From NCBI RefSeq assembly GCF_024746795.1, contig NZ_CP080524.1:2272001-2336000 (forward strand): 64,000 nucleotides of DNA. Direction: 5' to 3'. The position numbers and the translations under genes were made by a program. Under the pieces are notes generated by a model that was not told the DNA's origin, made no database searches, and saw only the letters and a program-made list of their open reading frames with translations. Within the stretch, counting starts at the first letter, position 1; each line of letters begins with the position of its first letter. Source of the stretch: Mesorhizobium sp. AR10 (lineage in GTDB: Bacteria > Pseudomonadota > Alphaproteobacteria > Rhizobiales > Rhizobiaceae). This document shows positions 1 to 9,290 of the stretch, in pieces.

Positions 1-178
1 GGCCTTGGCGGCCTGCTCCAGCAACTGCACAAGCGTTATCTATGGCCTCTTGAAGTCGGAACATATAGTGAACATAGTTGCCGCGACAATCGCCCCTATG
101 ACCTCGCGGCGTGCCGCGACCATATGGGGATCATTCCTTTAACGCCCTTGAGCTAGGCTGAAAACTAGATCAGGGTGC
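1..178. other. Left edge, no supported gene
   Basis: No complete gene is visible. On the minus strand a frame is open from an ATG at 64 out through the left edge, starting MFRLQEAIDNAC. It has no clear ribosome-binding site, so it is only a possible partial gene. The stretch from 65 to 178 probably holds the promoter of the rightward three-gene unit that begins at 179. Confidence 0.3.
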
Positions 179-1108
179 ATGACACGAGAGAGAACCGACA
201 TGTATCTAGCGCGCAAAGAGGACTTCGGGCCCGCAGCATCGCCGATCTCGCCTCGCCGCGAATTGGGCGCTTACGAGGCGATGTGGCTCGAGCAGGGCGC
301 CACGTTCAAGACCATCGCTGACAAGTTTGCCAAGGATCCGACGGCAATGCCTTCGGATTTCGTTCGTCCGGCCCAAACGGAAGAGTGCGCCCGCAAAGTC
401 CTTTCCGAGGCCAGCGCCAAAGGCGTTTCTCGCTTTGGCGTTCGCATCCACCATGCAGGCGACTACCCGGCGAAGTTGCGTGACGCGAAATACCCCATCG
501 AACTTCTCTACTTTCAAGGCATCTGGGAGCTCACCGAGACACGATGCATCGCCATCGTTGGCGCTCGAGAGGCCTCCGAAGAAGGAAAGCAGCGCGCCAA
601 GCAGTTGGCGTTTGCCCTGACGGCACGCAAGCGGGAGGATGGACGGGACAACTTCACAATTGTCTCTGGCCTCGCTGCTGGCATTGATCGGACGGCGCAT
701 GATGCGGCCATCGAAAATGGCGGCCGCACGATCGCTGTCATCGGGACACCCCTTGGCACCTATTACCCGAAGGAAAATCGCGACCTCCAGGACCGGATTG
801 CGAGAGAGTTCCTTCTGATCTCGCAGATCCCCTTCTTGCGATATGGCGCTCAAAACGTGCCACAAAACAGGCTTTTCTTCCCGGAGCGCAACATCACCAT
901 GAGCGCCCTGACTGAGGCGACGATCATTGTTGAGGCGAGCGACACGTCCGGCACTTTGACGCAAGCCCGTGCGGCTCTGCACCAGAAGCGTAAGCTTTTT
1001 ATCCTGGATTCGTGCTTCCAAAAAGGCCTCAAATGGCCGAGCAACTATGAGGCGCAAGGTGCCATTCGAGTGCGCTCGATGGACGATCTCTGGGGCAACC
1101 TTGACTAA
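179..1108 (+). CDS. DprA/Smf-like SLOG-domain protein
   Basis: A 309-residue protein whose core reads as the Rossmann-like DprA/Smf domain of the SLOG superfamily. Visible motifs in order are AIVGAREAS near residue 125, VSGLAAGIDRTAHD with the glycine-rich nucleotide loop near 163-176, TIAVIGTPLGTYYP, FFPERNITMSAL and EASDTSGTLTQARAAL. It ends soon after the core, so it lacks the C-terminal winged helix of many DprA proteins. In the family, DprA binds single-stranded DNA and loads RecA, while other SLOG proteins bind nucleotide-derived ligands. The downstream phosphoribosyltransferase overlaps by 8 bases and a membrane protein follows, so I infer a dedicated accessory unit rather than housekeeping transformation dprA. 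The ATG at 200, seven codons in, is an alternative start preceded by GAGAGAA. Confidence 0.8.
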   Translation: MTRERTDMYLARKEDFGPAASPISPRRELGAYEAMWLEQGATFKTIADKFAKDPTAMPSDFVRPAQTEECARKVLSEASAKGVSRFGVRIHHAGDYPAKLRDAKYPIELLYFQGIWELTETRCIAIVGAREASEEGKQRAKQLAFALTARKREDGRDNFTIVSGLAAGIDRTAHDAAIENGGRTIAVIGTPLGTYYPKENRDLQDRIAREFLLISQIPFLRYGAQNVPQNRLFFPERNITMSALTEATIIVEASDTSGTLTQARAALHQKRKLFILDSCFQKGLKWPSNYEAQGAIRVRSMDDLWGNLD

Positions 1109-1782
1109 GGTTTTCTATCGCGAAATCGATGACAGTAACCGCGGCGATCACACCAGGCTGACCGCCAACGATATGTGCATGTTCCTGTACGAATTTACCG
1201 CCTTTGAACACACCAATGGTCTCGGCTTCAAGTTCAGCGATACCAACCAGCTTATCCACAACCTTAAGAAAAAGCCCTCCGAGCGACTGACTAAGGGCGG
1301 ATGGAAATACAAAGCCGAAGCCATTGGAAAATGCGCCAGCGCGATGCGAATGGCTAAACAGCGGAACTTTGGTGCCAATCCCGTCGTCGAAGGCGCCTGG
1401 TCATGCGGACTATGACGATCGTCTAACCCAGATCGCCAGGCTGTTAAGGGTGCCGCCGCCAGATGTCCGTGAGCTTGTGCATCATAGTAATTCGCATGCG
1501 GCCGCGCACGAGTCGAACAACAGGCCAACCGTCGAAGACCTGCTCGCTATTTATGAAATCGACGAAGCCCTGGCCAACAGCAAGCCAGTCAGCTCAATCG
1601 CGATTTTCGACGACGTACTCACCGCTGGCACGCATTATCGGGCCATGCAAATCAAGCTCGCTGCGCGCTTCCCTGGTGTGCCGATCTTCGGGATGTTTAT
1701 CGCTCGCAGGGCAATCCCGCCGCCTAGTGATGGCTGGGTCAAGCAGATGCAGGAGCTTTTCGGTAAAGTCGACGGCGAATAG
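1101..1782 (+). pseudogene. ComF-like phosphoribosyltransferase, frameshifted
   Basis: Two overlapping frames together spell one PRTase-like protein. The first half starts at a TTG at 1101, inside the last codons of the DprA-like gene, and runs to a stop at 1413-1415. The second half lies in the +1 frame and is open to 1782. It carries LVPIPSSKAPGHADYDDR, as in ComF family proteins, and the PRPP-binding loop IFDDVLTAGTH. Joining them needs a one-base shift at roughly 1350-1375. It could be a true inactivating indel, a sequencing error or a programmed shift. ComF-type PRTases bind phosphoribosyl pyrophosphate, and the pairing with a SLOG protein suggests nucleotide metabolism or signalling. 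A shorter protein from ATG 1324 would keep the whole PRPP loop. Confidence 0.7.
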
Positions 1783-1797
1783 GTAAGGAAACTGCCC

Positions 1798-2307
1798 GTG
1801 GAGACCACGCAGACCCCGCCCGAGACCGAAAAAGCGTACGACCTGCGAATCCGCGCCGCTGAGCGTGCACACGATGCAAGGCGAGCGACGCTCGAGAATA
1901 CGAACTCCCAGGTCCTGTCGTTCTCGAACGGAGCGATGCGAGCGCCGGCGCTTGTTGCCGCTGGCGGTGTGGCCGCGGCTCTCGGCTTCTACAGTGCGAA
2001 CTACACTCGTCTGGCAATCCATCCGGAGAACTTGGTCGCCTTCAACTCGATTCTGTATTGGCTTTTCTCAAGCCTGCTGCTCACGGTGATCGCCCCAGGG
2101 TTGGCCTATTTCAGCCAAATCTTCTTTGCTGAATCGATCGCCGCCGAAGAGTTTGCATGGGATGCGCCCTTCATCCGCGACACGCTTAAATCGAAGCGTT
2201 GGGCCCTTGCTGGAGGGATTGTGAGATGGACCGCAATCGCTACTGTGCTCGGCTCGATCATATGCCTTGCGATCGGCGGAATATCCTTTCTGTCGCTGGC
2301 TAGGTGA
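1798..2307 (+). CDS. Three-helix membrane protein of the DprA-PRTase unit
   Basis: A 169-residue protein starting at GTG 1798, with AAGGAA about eight bases upstream and only 15 bases after the PRTase stop. The first 45 residues are charged and probably helical (RIRAAERAHDARRATLE). Three hydrophobic segments follow at about 47-66, 82-110 and 137-166, with no signal peptide. I do not recognise a named family. By position it could be the membrane effector of the unit, comparable in layout to SLATT-type two-helix proteins that accompany SLOG proteins, but I see no diagnostic SLATT motif. The tight spacing supports co-transcription with the two upstream genes. Confidence 0.6.
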   Translation: METTQTPPETEKAYDLRIRAAERAHDARRATLENTNSQVLSFSNGAMRAPALVAAGGVAAALGFYSANYTRLAIHPENLVAFNSILYWLFSSLLLTVIAPGLAYFSQIFFAESIAAEEFAWDAPFIRDTLKSKRWALAGGIVRWTAIATVLGSIICLAIGGISFLSLAR

Positions 2308-2323
2308 ACGGTGACAGTCGGGT

Positions 2324-2650
2324 CTAAGTCCCCACAGGCCCTCCACCGAATACCCTATCAATGACGCTTCGATCGCGTGCGCCGTGCACATAAGTGGACA
2401 TCAGCAACTGCTTCGACTTCCACCGACCTTTGTGAGCCGTTGTTGCAACGTCCACGCCGTGCTTCACGATCATCTCGGTCGCGAAGCTGTGGCGGCCTGG
2501 TTGGTGTGTGCCTAGGTAGGGGATGCCGGCCCGCTCGCATACCGCGCGAAGCTCCTTGTAAACTCCCCAGCGGTGGCGGAAGCCGAAGACCCGAGAGTTC
2601 GGATACCCGGAAGCCGGTCTGCGGACGCTATTCGAAACGGGACAGACGCT
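2324..2650 (-). pseudogene. Tyrosine recombinase (integrase), C-terminal remnant
   Basis: Read on the minus strand, the frame from 2650 to a TAG at 2324-2326 encodes the catalytic end of a phage-type integrase: GTHQPGRHSFATEMIVKHG, then HKGRWKSKQL and STYVHGARDR. The RH pair of the HxxRH box, the W/K region and the final tyrosine (TY) are visible. It is cut at the N-terminal side by an in-frame stop at 2651-2653 and has no start codon, so about two thirds of the protein is missing. It sits convergently 17 bases beyond the membrane gene of the DprA-like unit, which fits a decayed mobile-island boundary. Confidence 0.75.
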
Positions 2651-3400
2651 TCAGGATCCGCGGGGCGCGCTGATGCTGCGCGTTTCGCTTCTCGATGCGC
2701 TTCAGACGTCGGCGGCTCCGAATATCTTCGCCAACGTCGCCAAAGATGGAGAAGACCGACACTGTCAAGTCGGCGCAAAAAGCTCGCGTGGCGACCCCTT
2801 GCCCCGTCATTCGCACAGCTTTGTGTCTGGACCCAGTGGCCGCCAAGAGCGCCACACAGGGCCGAAGGTGACGGCCATCTATATGAACGGCTGCTTCGCG
2901 CCTCATGTCGGTCATCAAAGTTGGCTGCGCCACTGCCTAAAAGCGGACGTTTGTGACGACCGCACTGGAGGTCGCGGTAGCACATCTCCAGACCTTCGCG
3001 AACACCACAACCAATGTCGTTTATCGGCCGTTCCAGCCCTTCGCTTTAATCCGTGCGAGGATACGCAGTCGGCCGTAGCACGACCCACTCAGCTCCCACT
3101 CCGGTAAGCTCCGCCCGCGCGGAGCACCCACTCCGCTCGCGGATGCGGTACTCGCAGCCGCGGTAAGGTACCGTCAGGCTTGCGGAACATCTGTTCAAGT
3201 GTGCTAACCGCAACGGCTACGCGGCCTCCGCGGGCACTGTTCCCTGCATGTCCGTCCAGGGAACAATCCCGCCGGAGATCGGCGCACCAAACCCGCATTC
3301 CTGCCGCTCGTTCTTAGGCGCGCTATTTGTTGGCGCCACCAAACGCCCTAAGCTTTTCGCAGAATGGAGCGTATGGCTTGCTCATCGCCGCATCGTTACA
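2651..3400. other. No gene supported
   Basis: Open frames exist on both strands, but none shows a recognisable domain, a convincing ribosome-binding site or a signal peptide. It may be decayed mobile-element DNA, as it adjoins the integrase remnant. Confidence 0.4.
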
Positions 3401-3601
3401 TTACTGCATCATGCTGTCCTGGTCGCTCTTGGACATGCCCTTCCACACTTTCATCATTTCAGGATCGGGCTTCATGGTTTTCATGGTTGTGTCCGTAAAG
3501 AAGGGCGCCATCATCGCCGGCTCATCAAGGGCGCCGGCAAGTGCTGCGCCTGCGAGTACAGTTGCCGCCACGGCGCTCAAGCAAACAGTTTTGATTTTCA
3601 T
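3401..3601 (-). CDS. Small secreted protein
   Basis: A 66-residue protein with a clear Sec signal peptide (MKIKTVCLSAVAATVLAGAALA), then a short methionine-rich mature part containing KPDPEMMKVWKGMSKSD. The start at 3601 is fixed by GGAGG seven bases upstream. Frames extending further upstream lack a better site. The mature region is probably periplasmic; function unknown. A partial copy of the same sequence is found at about 29,880-29,930. Confidence 0.75.
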   Translation of the reverse strand: MKIKTVCLSAVAATVLAGAALAGALDEPAMMAPFFTDTTMKTMKPDPEMMKVWKGMSKSDQDSMMQ

Positions 3602-4002
3602 GGAAATTACCTCCGTTTCAGTTCCCAACCGTCGGATGGCGGCCGGGGTATAAATAATTGTCGAAGAGTCCGCTTCGGCGACGCCGGTATGCCTTGCGAG
3701 GGCTGATGTCCCGGCGGGTTCACGCCGACCGAAGGATGTATGTCCATGACGGGGATCGACTTGCCCGGCTCTTCCGGACTGGGGAAGCGAACAGATCGGT
3801 GAAGTCGAGACGGGCGTAGCCATGAGGGAAGACGAAGTTGGGTCCGGAATAATGATTCGACGTGGTGGTCGTCTTCTCGGCTTGGGTTCTCGAAATACTC
3901 ACGGACCTACCGTGCAGTTTTTTGGTGGTACCGTTTCAAGCCGGTGGGATGCGCAGGAAGATCGTTTCCTGCTCTTCAATCGGTCTCTTGCAGGGTGTCG
4001 GC
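3602..4002. other. Intergenic, no gene supported
   Basis: It lies between the secreted protein and the Tat hydrolase, both on the minus strand. It should hold the promoter of the secreted-protein gene. No terminator-like hairpin stands out by eye. Confidence 0.4.
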
Positions 4003-4992
4003 TTAGCTCTTTATAAAGGCAAGCAGATCCGGATTTATAGTGTCGGCGTTGGTCGACAGCATGCCGTGCGGATAGCCCGGATAAATTTTGATAGTGCCGT
4101 TTTTCAGGAGCTTGACCGATAGTTTGCCAGCATCGTCGATCGGCACGATCTGGTCGTCGTCGCCGTGCATCACGAGCGTAGGGACCTTGATCCTTTTAAG
4201 GTCTTCGGTCTGGTCCGTTTCCGAAAATGCCTTGATCCCTTCATAATGGGCCTTCGCACTGCCCATCATGCCCTGCCGCCACCAGTTCTGGATCAGCCCC
4301 TGCGACGTCTTCGCATTCGGACGGTTGAAGCCGTAGAATGGCCCGGTCGGCAGGTCGATGAAGAACTGGCTGCGGTTGTCCGCAAGGGCCTTGCGTAGGC
4401 CATCGAAGACTTCGATCGGCAGACCACCTGGATTGGCGTCTGTCTTCAGCATCAGCGGTGGGACAGCACTCACCAAGACGGCCTTGGCCACGCGGCCCTG
4501 TGGCTCGCCGAATTTTGCGACATAACGGGCCACTTCGCCTCCGCCTGTCGAATGTCCGATGTGGACGGCGTTCTTGAGGTTGAGATGCTCGAACACTGCA
4601 GCCGCGTCGGCTGCGTAGTGATCCATGTCGTGACCCTCGCTGACCTGCGAGGAACGGCCGTGACCGCGGCGGTCGTGGGCGATGACGCGATAGCCGTTTG
4701 CCAAGAAGAACAGCATCTGGGTGTCCCAGTCGTCTGAAGACAGTGGCCAGCCATGATGAAACACGATTGGCTGTGCGTGTTTCGGACCCCAATCTTTGTA
4801 GAATATGTCGACGCCGTCTTTTGTCTTTACGTACTCTTCGGTCATGGGAACTGCTCCATTGGGCGTGTTTGGGTGCTTTTTGGTTGCGGCGAGGGACGGC
4901 GCGGCCATGACGAGAGATGCGGTCGCCCCAGCCACGAGGGCCTGCCGCCGGGAGAGGGGGAGGGAAAATTCGCTTGTCACTGATGGCTCCAT
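4003..4992 (-). CDS. Exported alpha/beta hydrolase (chloroperoxidase/arylesterase type)
   Basis: A 329-residue protein with a twin-arginine-type leader ([14 protein letters not shown], cleavage near SLAA at 33-36). The hydrolase fold follows: [14 protein letters not shown] (oxyanion region), DRRGHGRS, nucleophile serine in GHSTGGG, acid in HGDDDQIVP and histidine in YPGYPHGM. This matches non-heme haloperoxidase/arylesterase proteins, which hydrolyse esters or act on peroxy acids. The leader predicts export of the folded protein to the periplasm. It is monocistronic here. The natural substrate cannot be read from sequence. Confidence 0.85.
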   Translation of the reverse strand: MEPSVTSEFSLPLSRRQALVAGATASLVMAAPSLAATKKHPNTPNGAVPMTEEYVKTKDGVDIFYKDWGPKHAQPIVFHHGWPLSSDDWDTQMLFFLANGYRVIAHDRRGHGRSSQVSEGHDMDHYAADAAAVFEHLNLKNAVHIGHSTGGGEVARYVAKFGEPQGRVAKAVLVSAVPPLMLKTDANPGGLPIEVFDGLRKALADNRSQFFIDLPTGPFYGFNRPNAKTSQGLIQNWWRQGMMGSAKAHYEGIKAFSETDQTEDLKRIKVPTLVMHGDDDQIVPIDDAGKLSVKLLKNGTIKIYPGYPHGMLSTNADTINPDLLAFIKS

Positions 4993-5191
4993 CTCGACAG
5001 TGCGCTGGGCTGTCCGGCACGGCTTCTGATTAAGGGCGTCCTTCCCATCTTTATTGTAGGTTCTTGCGGCTTCTTGGACTTTTGGGGCTTTCCGGCATGC
5101 GGGACTTCGGAAGGCTGCATGGCAGAGTTTGAGGCAACAACGTCATAATCAAGATGGAGCCAACTTGGTCGTGCTCTGACATCCGCTCATT

Positions 5192-5237
5192 CCTTCGACC
5201 CCGTGCTCATCGACCCTTCGACCCCGTGCTCATCGAC
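5192..5237. repeat. 23-base direct tandem repeat
   Basis: Two adjacent copies of a 23-base unit beginning CCTTCGACCCCGTGCTCATC, the second of which runs into the end of the sigma-factor gene. This looks like a replication-slippage duplication at its 3' end. Confidence 0.8.
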
Positions 5238-5784
5238 GCGAGGCGTCGTCCAGAATCGATCTCAGTTCCTCTCTTCCCCCTGCAACCCGCGACGCAAGCG
5301 TGCCGAGCGCGATGCCAAGCACATTCGCTGCGTCGCCATAAGAAAGGCCCTCAACAGCGACCAGCGTCAGCGCGGCGCGTCGCTCTGGGGCAATCTGCTG
5401 CAGGGCCGACAGCACCTCGGCCGAGGCGATCTTATCGGACTGCCGCGCCGGAGCGGCGACCGCGTCAATCTTCTCGGGCATCAGCGCTTCGGCATGGACA
5501 TGGCGCTTGGTGCGACGCAGCTCTTCGACGAAGAGTTGGTGCATAATCGTGAACAACCGGCGTCGCGGCGATTCGCCCGATCTCCAACTCTCGATACGAG
5601 ACAGCGCCTTTTCCAAGCAATCCCGCACGAGGTCGTCCGCCGCGTCGCGGTCGCGCAGCAGCGATCGCGCGTAGCGGCGCAGCCGAGGGATCTCCTCGAT
5701 GATTGCCTGCCTCAGCGACGCCACAGGGTCTTGCGCTCCCGAATATTCATGGCGGTGGTGCTTCGCAGGCACGCCATCCCTCAT
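5230..5784 (-). CDS. ECF-family RNA polymerase sigma factor
   Basis: It shows the two ECF regions: region 2 near residues 30-95 (IPRLRRYARSLLRDRDAADDL, then LFTIMHQLFVEELRR) and region 4 near 125-175 (LQQIAPERRAALTLVAVEG, LSYGDAANVLGI). Length is 184 residues from ATG 5784. The real start may be a GTG at 5772 or the GTG before ASLRQAIIE, which has GGAG upstream, because no ribosome site precedes the ATG. No anti-sigma factor gene lies beside it. The 5' side abuts a hydrolase fragment, so its original promoter context may be lost. Its regulon is unknown. Confidence 0.8.
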   Translation of the reverse strand: MRDGVPAKHHRHEYSGAQDPVASLRQAIIEEIPRLRRYARSLLRDRDAADDLVRDCLEKALSRIESWRSGESPRRRLFTIMHQLFVEELRRTKRHVHAEALMPEKIDAVAAPARQSDKIASAEVLSALQQIAPERRAALTLVAVEGLSYGDAANVLGIALGTLASRVAGGREELRSILDDASRR

Positions 5785-5804
5785 TCGCCGCGATGAAGCC
5801 CGCA

Positions 5805-6031
5805 AGGGTGCGCTTGTCATATCCGCCCGCAGGCTTGACGGTTTCGCCATAGCCACGAAGGTCCGGGGCGATGATGCGATACAATTCGCCGGGCACCGGG
5901 ATCTGATTGCGCCAGGCGTAGTTGATTTCAGTAAAGCCGTGCAGGAGCACGACCGGCGCGCCGGCACCGGCGTCGATGAAGTTCTGGCGAATCCCATTTG
6001 CACTGAGCGTGTCACTGCCGATTGCAATCAT
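5805..6031 (-). pseudogene. Alpha/beta hydrolase, N-terminal fragment
   Basis: The start of a hydrolase related to epoxide hydrolases or haloalkane dehalogenases: IRQNFIDAGAGAPVVLLHGF, then YAWRNQIPVPG, YRIIAPDLRGYGETVKPAGG and YDKRTLA. The fold stops before the nucleophile elbow, and the frame then runs into unrelated sequence ahead of the sigma-factor gene. The catalytic residues are absent, so it is a truncated pseudogene. Confidence 0.7.
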
Positions 6032-6500
6032 ATTCGATCCAAGTCCTCGGTTGGGAGGTTGGTCCGGCCATTACGCACGATTTTAGCGCGCGGGCGCGGA
6101 TATCGGATTGGCCGAAATTGCCCCCTTTTGTCCGATCTTGACAGAATCTCGAGCGGCTTGGACGGAAAGCCAGCGAATGGTCTGCGTGGACCAGTCGGGC
6201 GGTGAGCATGGCGATGTCTGAGTCGCGAGGAATATCCAAGCAATGATCCAATCCGCACATGCGGCGGGCGTCTCGCTTAGAGGATCAGCAGAGGGCTGAG
6301 GCCGAGCTAGTTGTCGCTGCCGTTTTCTGAGGGCCAGTCTTCAGGGCAAGGAGCGCGGATGCAAGCGGATTTTCGCTCGTCCTAAACGGCAGCTTATGGA
6401 CAGAACTCAGCCTTAGCGGACAGTCCGCTTTTGATGCGGTGGACGGCTCTCCACCCCCTCGCGGCTATAGTCGCGGGGCTAGAGCTGGAGGAGAGCTGCC
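6032..6500. other. Left non-coding flank of IS110 element
   Basis: No gene is visible. It precedes the first IS110-family transposase. In this family the non-coding end can encode the bridge RNA that pairs with target and donor DNA, so the last 200 bases or so are a candidate. IS110 ends lack terminal inverted repeats, so I cannot place the boundary. Confidence 0.4.
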
Positions 6501-7522
6501 GTGGGCATTGCTACGACGATTGGTCTGGATATCGCGAAGTCGGTCTTTCAAGTGCACGGTGTGGATGCGGCTGGCGAGGTTGTCATCCGGAGGAAGCTGA
6601 CCCGTGGGCGGGTCCTGGGGTTGTTCGAGAATCTGCCCCGATGCCTAGTCGGGATCGAGGCATGCAGCTCCTCGCACTATTGGGCTAGAGAACTGATTGC
6701 ACGAAGCCATGATGTGTGGCTGCTTCCTGCGCAGTATGTGAAGCCCTACTTGAAGCGGCAGAAGAACGATGCGGCCGATGCTGAGGCCATCTGCGAGGCC
6801 GTGACCCGGCCGACCATGCGCTTCGTGCCGGTGAAGACGCCCGAGCAGCAGAGTGTGATGATGTTGCACCGGGTTCGTTTGATGCTCAACGCCAGCGTAC
6901 CCAGCTTTCGAACGCGTTGCGGGCGCATCTCTCGGAGTTCGGTATCGTGGCGCCGATCGGGCGGGGCGGGATCGAGCAGCTGCTTGCCGTCATCAACGAC
7001 GAGAACGACCCGAGGGTGCCAGCTGACGCACGGCTCTGCCTGCAGATGCTCGAGGCGCAGCTCATGGTCGTGAAGGCGCAGATACTCGAGAATGATCGAA
7101 GGATCCGGGCGAGTGCGAGAGAGACCGAGCTTGGTCGCAGGTTGATGGAGATACCAGGCGTGGGCCCGTTGCTGGCGAGTGCGTTCGTGGCGACCATCGC
7201 CGATGCGCACGCTTTCAAGTCGGGGCGCTGCCTCTCGGCCTGGATCGGGCTCGTGCCGAAGCAAAACTCAAGCGGAGGCAAGGAGAAGCTCGGCAGCATC
7301 TCCAAAGCCGGCAATCGTTACTTGCGCCAGATGCTCGTGGTCGGCGCGATGGCGGTTATCCGTTATGCCGAGCGGAACGGGACTAGGCGGCCATGGCTCG
7401 TGCAGCTGATGACCCGGCGAACGGCCAAGGTTGCAGCGGTTGCGCTCGCCAACAAGACCGCCCGGATGGTCTGGGCGTTGATGACGAGCGGCGAGCGCTG
7501 CAGGGAGCCAGTCATCGCATAG
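6501..7522 (+). pseudogene. IS110-family transposase, frameshifted
   Basis: A GTG start at 6501 with GGAGGAG upstream opens a DEDD recombinase of the IS110 family. The RuvC-like half has IGLDIAKSVFQVHGVD, GIEACSSSHYW and KNDAADAEAICEA, which supply the acidic residues. The C-terminal serine-recombinase-like half has IPGVGPLLASAF, KQNSSGGKEKLGSISKAGN and RYLRQML. The reading frame is broken near 6892, where one base is missing: the first frame drifts after LMLN and the conserved text resumes as RQRTQLSNALRAHLS in another frame. The protein is therefore probably inactive unless this is a sequencing error. Confidence 0.85.
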
Positions 7523-7775
7523 AACGAGACAAGGCGAGCGAACGCCGACGAGGTTGGAAAGGGCGGACAGGAGCTAATGCACAAAGCCGGTTGATACCGC
7601 CGGATCAGGAGAACCCAACTGGGCCGTGCACCTTCGAGTGCGAGCTTTCGATCGGGACCTGAGCCGCGCGAATGGCATTATGGCCAGCGGCATATGAAGA
7701 GCCGCACCTACAGATCCCATGATTTGCGGCGCAGGCAGATTAGACTGCGCCATTTCAAACTCTGGAGGCCTGATC
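7523..7775. other. Gap between two IS110-family elements
   Basis: No coding sequence. It should contain the right end of the first element and the left end of the second. GGAGG at about 7763-7767 is the ribosome site of the second transposase. Confidence 0.5.
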
Positions 7776-8934
7776 ATGTCGCAATCATTCAACGGCGCAG
7801 AAGTTGTCCAATACGATCGTACGCTCGTGCTGGCTATCGAACTAAGCAACAAAAACTGGGTTTTGGCCGCCCAGGTGCCCGGCCTGCCGCAGACCAAGGC
7901 GAAGCGTGCCATTGAGCCAGATAAGCTTGCTCTTCAGTCCGCAATCGATGGCTATCGTGCTCGTGCTGCTGCTGCCGGCCACCCGGTAGATCGGGTGGTT
8001 GCGACCTACGAAGCTGGATGGTCCGGGTTCTGGCTTGCCAGATGGCTGATTGCCAAAGGCGTGGAGGTCCATGTCATCCAGCCTTCCAGCGTGCCCGTCG
8101 ATCGTCGCATGCGTCGCGCAAAGTCGGACGGGATCGACGCCGAGTTACTGCTGCGTACGCTGCTGGCGTGGCTTCGCGGCGAACCGCGCGTCTGCTCCAT
8201 GGTACCGATCCCTGACGAAGCCGATGAGGATGCACGGCGCTCTGTCCGCGAACGAACAGAGCTCGTGTCCGAACGTGTCAGCCTTGCCAACCGGATCGGT
8301 GCTGTCCTCGCGACGCTCGGCGTCGAGGATTACAACCCGCTCCTGAAAAACCGCCGGCGGCGTCTGGCCGACCTTCGTACCGGTCTGGGTGACCCAATGC
8401 CACCCTCACGCCCTCGCCAAGATCGAACGGTTACTGAGCCGGCTGGAGCTCGTTCTCGATCAGATCGCCACGCTGGAACACGACCGCGATGCGGTAGCGG
8501 AGGTGCCCGCTTCGGATGATGCCAGTCGGATGATCCAGCAGCTGTGCAGTCTCCGCGGTATAGGGGTGCAGAGTGCCACAATATTGGTCCGCGAGGCCTT
8601 CGTCCGTCGCTTCGCTAATGCCAAAGCGCTCGGATCTTATGCAGGTCTTACTGCGACGCCTTACAACAGTGGTGGGGTGGAACGCGAGCAAGGGATCGGA
8701 AAGGCCGGGAACCGGCGGCTTCGAACGGTGATGGTGGAGCTGGCCTGGCTCTGGCAACGCTACCAGCCTGGTGCTGCCCAGGTCGCCTGGTTCCGGGAAC
8801 GCACCGGCTCTACTGGCCGCCGCGTCCGCAAGGTCATAGTGGTCGCCCTCGCTCGCAAGTTGCTGATCGCTCTGTGGCGCTTTGCCGTCGATGGTGTCGT
8901 ACCCGAGGGAGCGACCATGAAGCCCGCCGTATAA
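7776..8934 (+). pseudogene. Second IS110-family transposase, frameshifted
   Basis: It starts at ATG 7776 (MSQSFNGAEVVQYDR), eight bases after GGAGG. This subgroup has glutamate in the first acidic motif (LAIELSNKNWVLAAQVPG), then ATYEAGWSGFW and RRAKSDGIDAELLLRTL. The C-terminal part has LRGIGVQSATILVREAF, SYAGLTATPYNSGG and GIGKAGNRRLR. The frame breaks at about 8404-8409: after DPMPP the protein continues as HALAKIERLLSRLELV one frame over, as if one extra base is present. It is clearly different in sequence from the upstream IS110 copy, so this is not a tandem duplication. Confidence 0.85.
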
Positions 8935-9290
8935 TAATTATCGAGATCGGGCAGCTCTGCGACGGCAAAGCAGCCCGGTGACCGAGGGAACGTCGCCGTT
9001 GTCCGGCGTGGTGCTTCAGTGCCGTCTTCACAGAGTGGTGCCGTTCCTTTGGAGCTCTCCCGTCCCGAATGCGGGACAGTGGTTGGGATATCATCCCGCC
9101 GGATGTGAGGTTAGCAGGCAGGCCCTGCAGGAAGAGAGCTCACCTCGGATTACACCCATGGAAAAACATTGACTGGAGAATCATCATGTGAGGTCGGATA
9201 CATGGCCGCACCAACCAGCAACTGCAGAGCGCTCAAATAGAACCCTTGCCAACGGAGAGCCGTCCATACACGGCCCAAACCTGCCGGGCG
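8935..9290. other. Non-coding region after second IS110 element
   Basis: No gene is supported. If this element keeps its guide RNA on the right side, as some IS110-family members do, it would lie here. Several short inverted matches are visible (for example TCCCG/CGGGA near 9060-9075), but no structure was computed. Confidence 0.35.

Noticed and set aside
206..1057. 283-codon minus-strand frame opposite the DprA-like gene
   Set aside because: The plus strand carries clear SLOG motifs; the minus frame has none.
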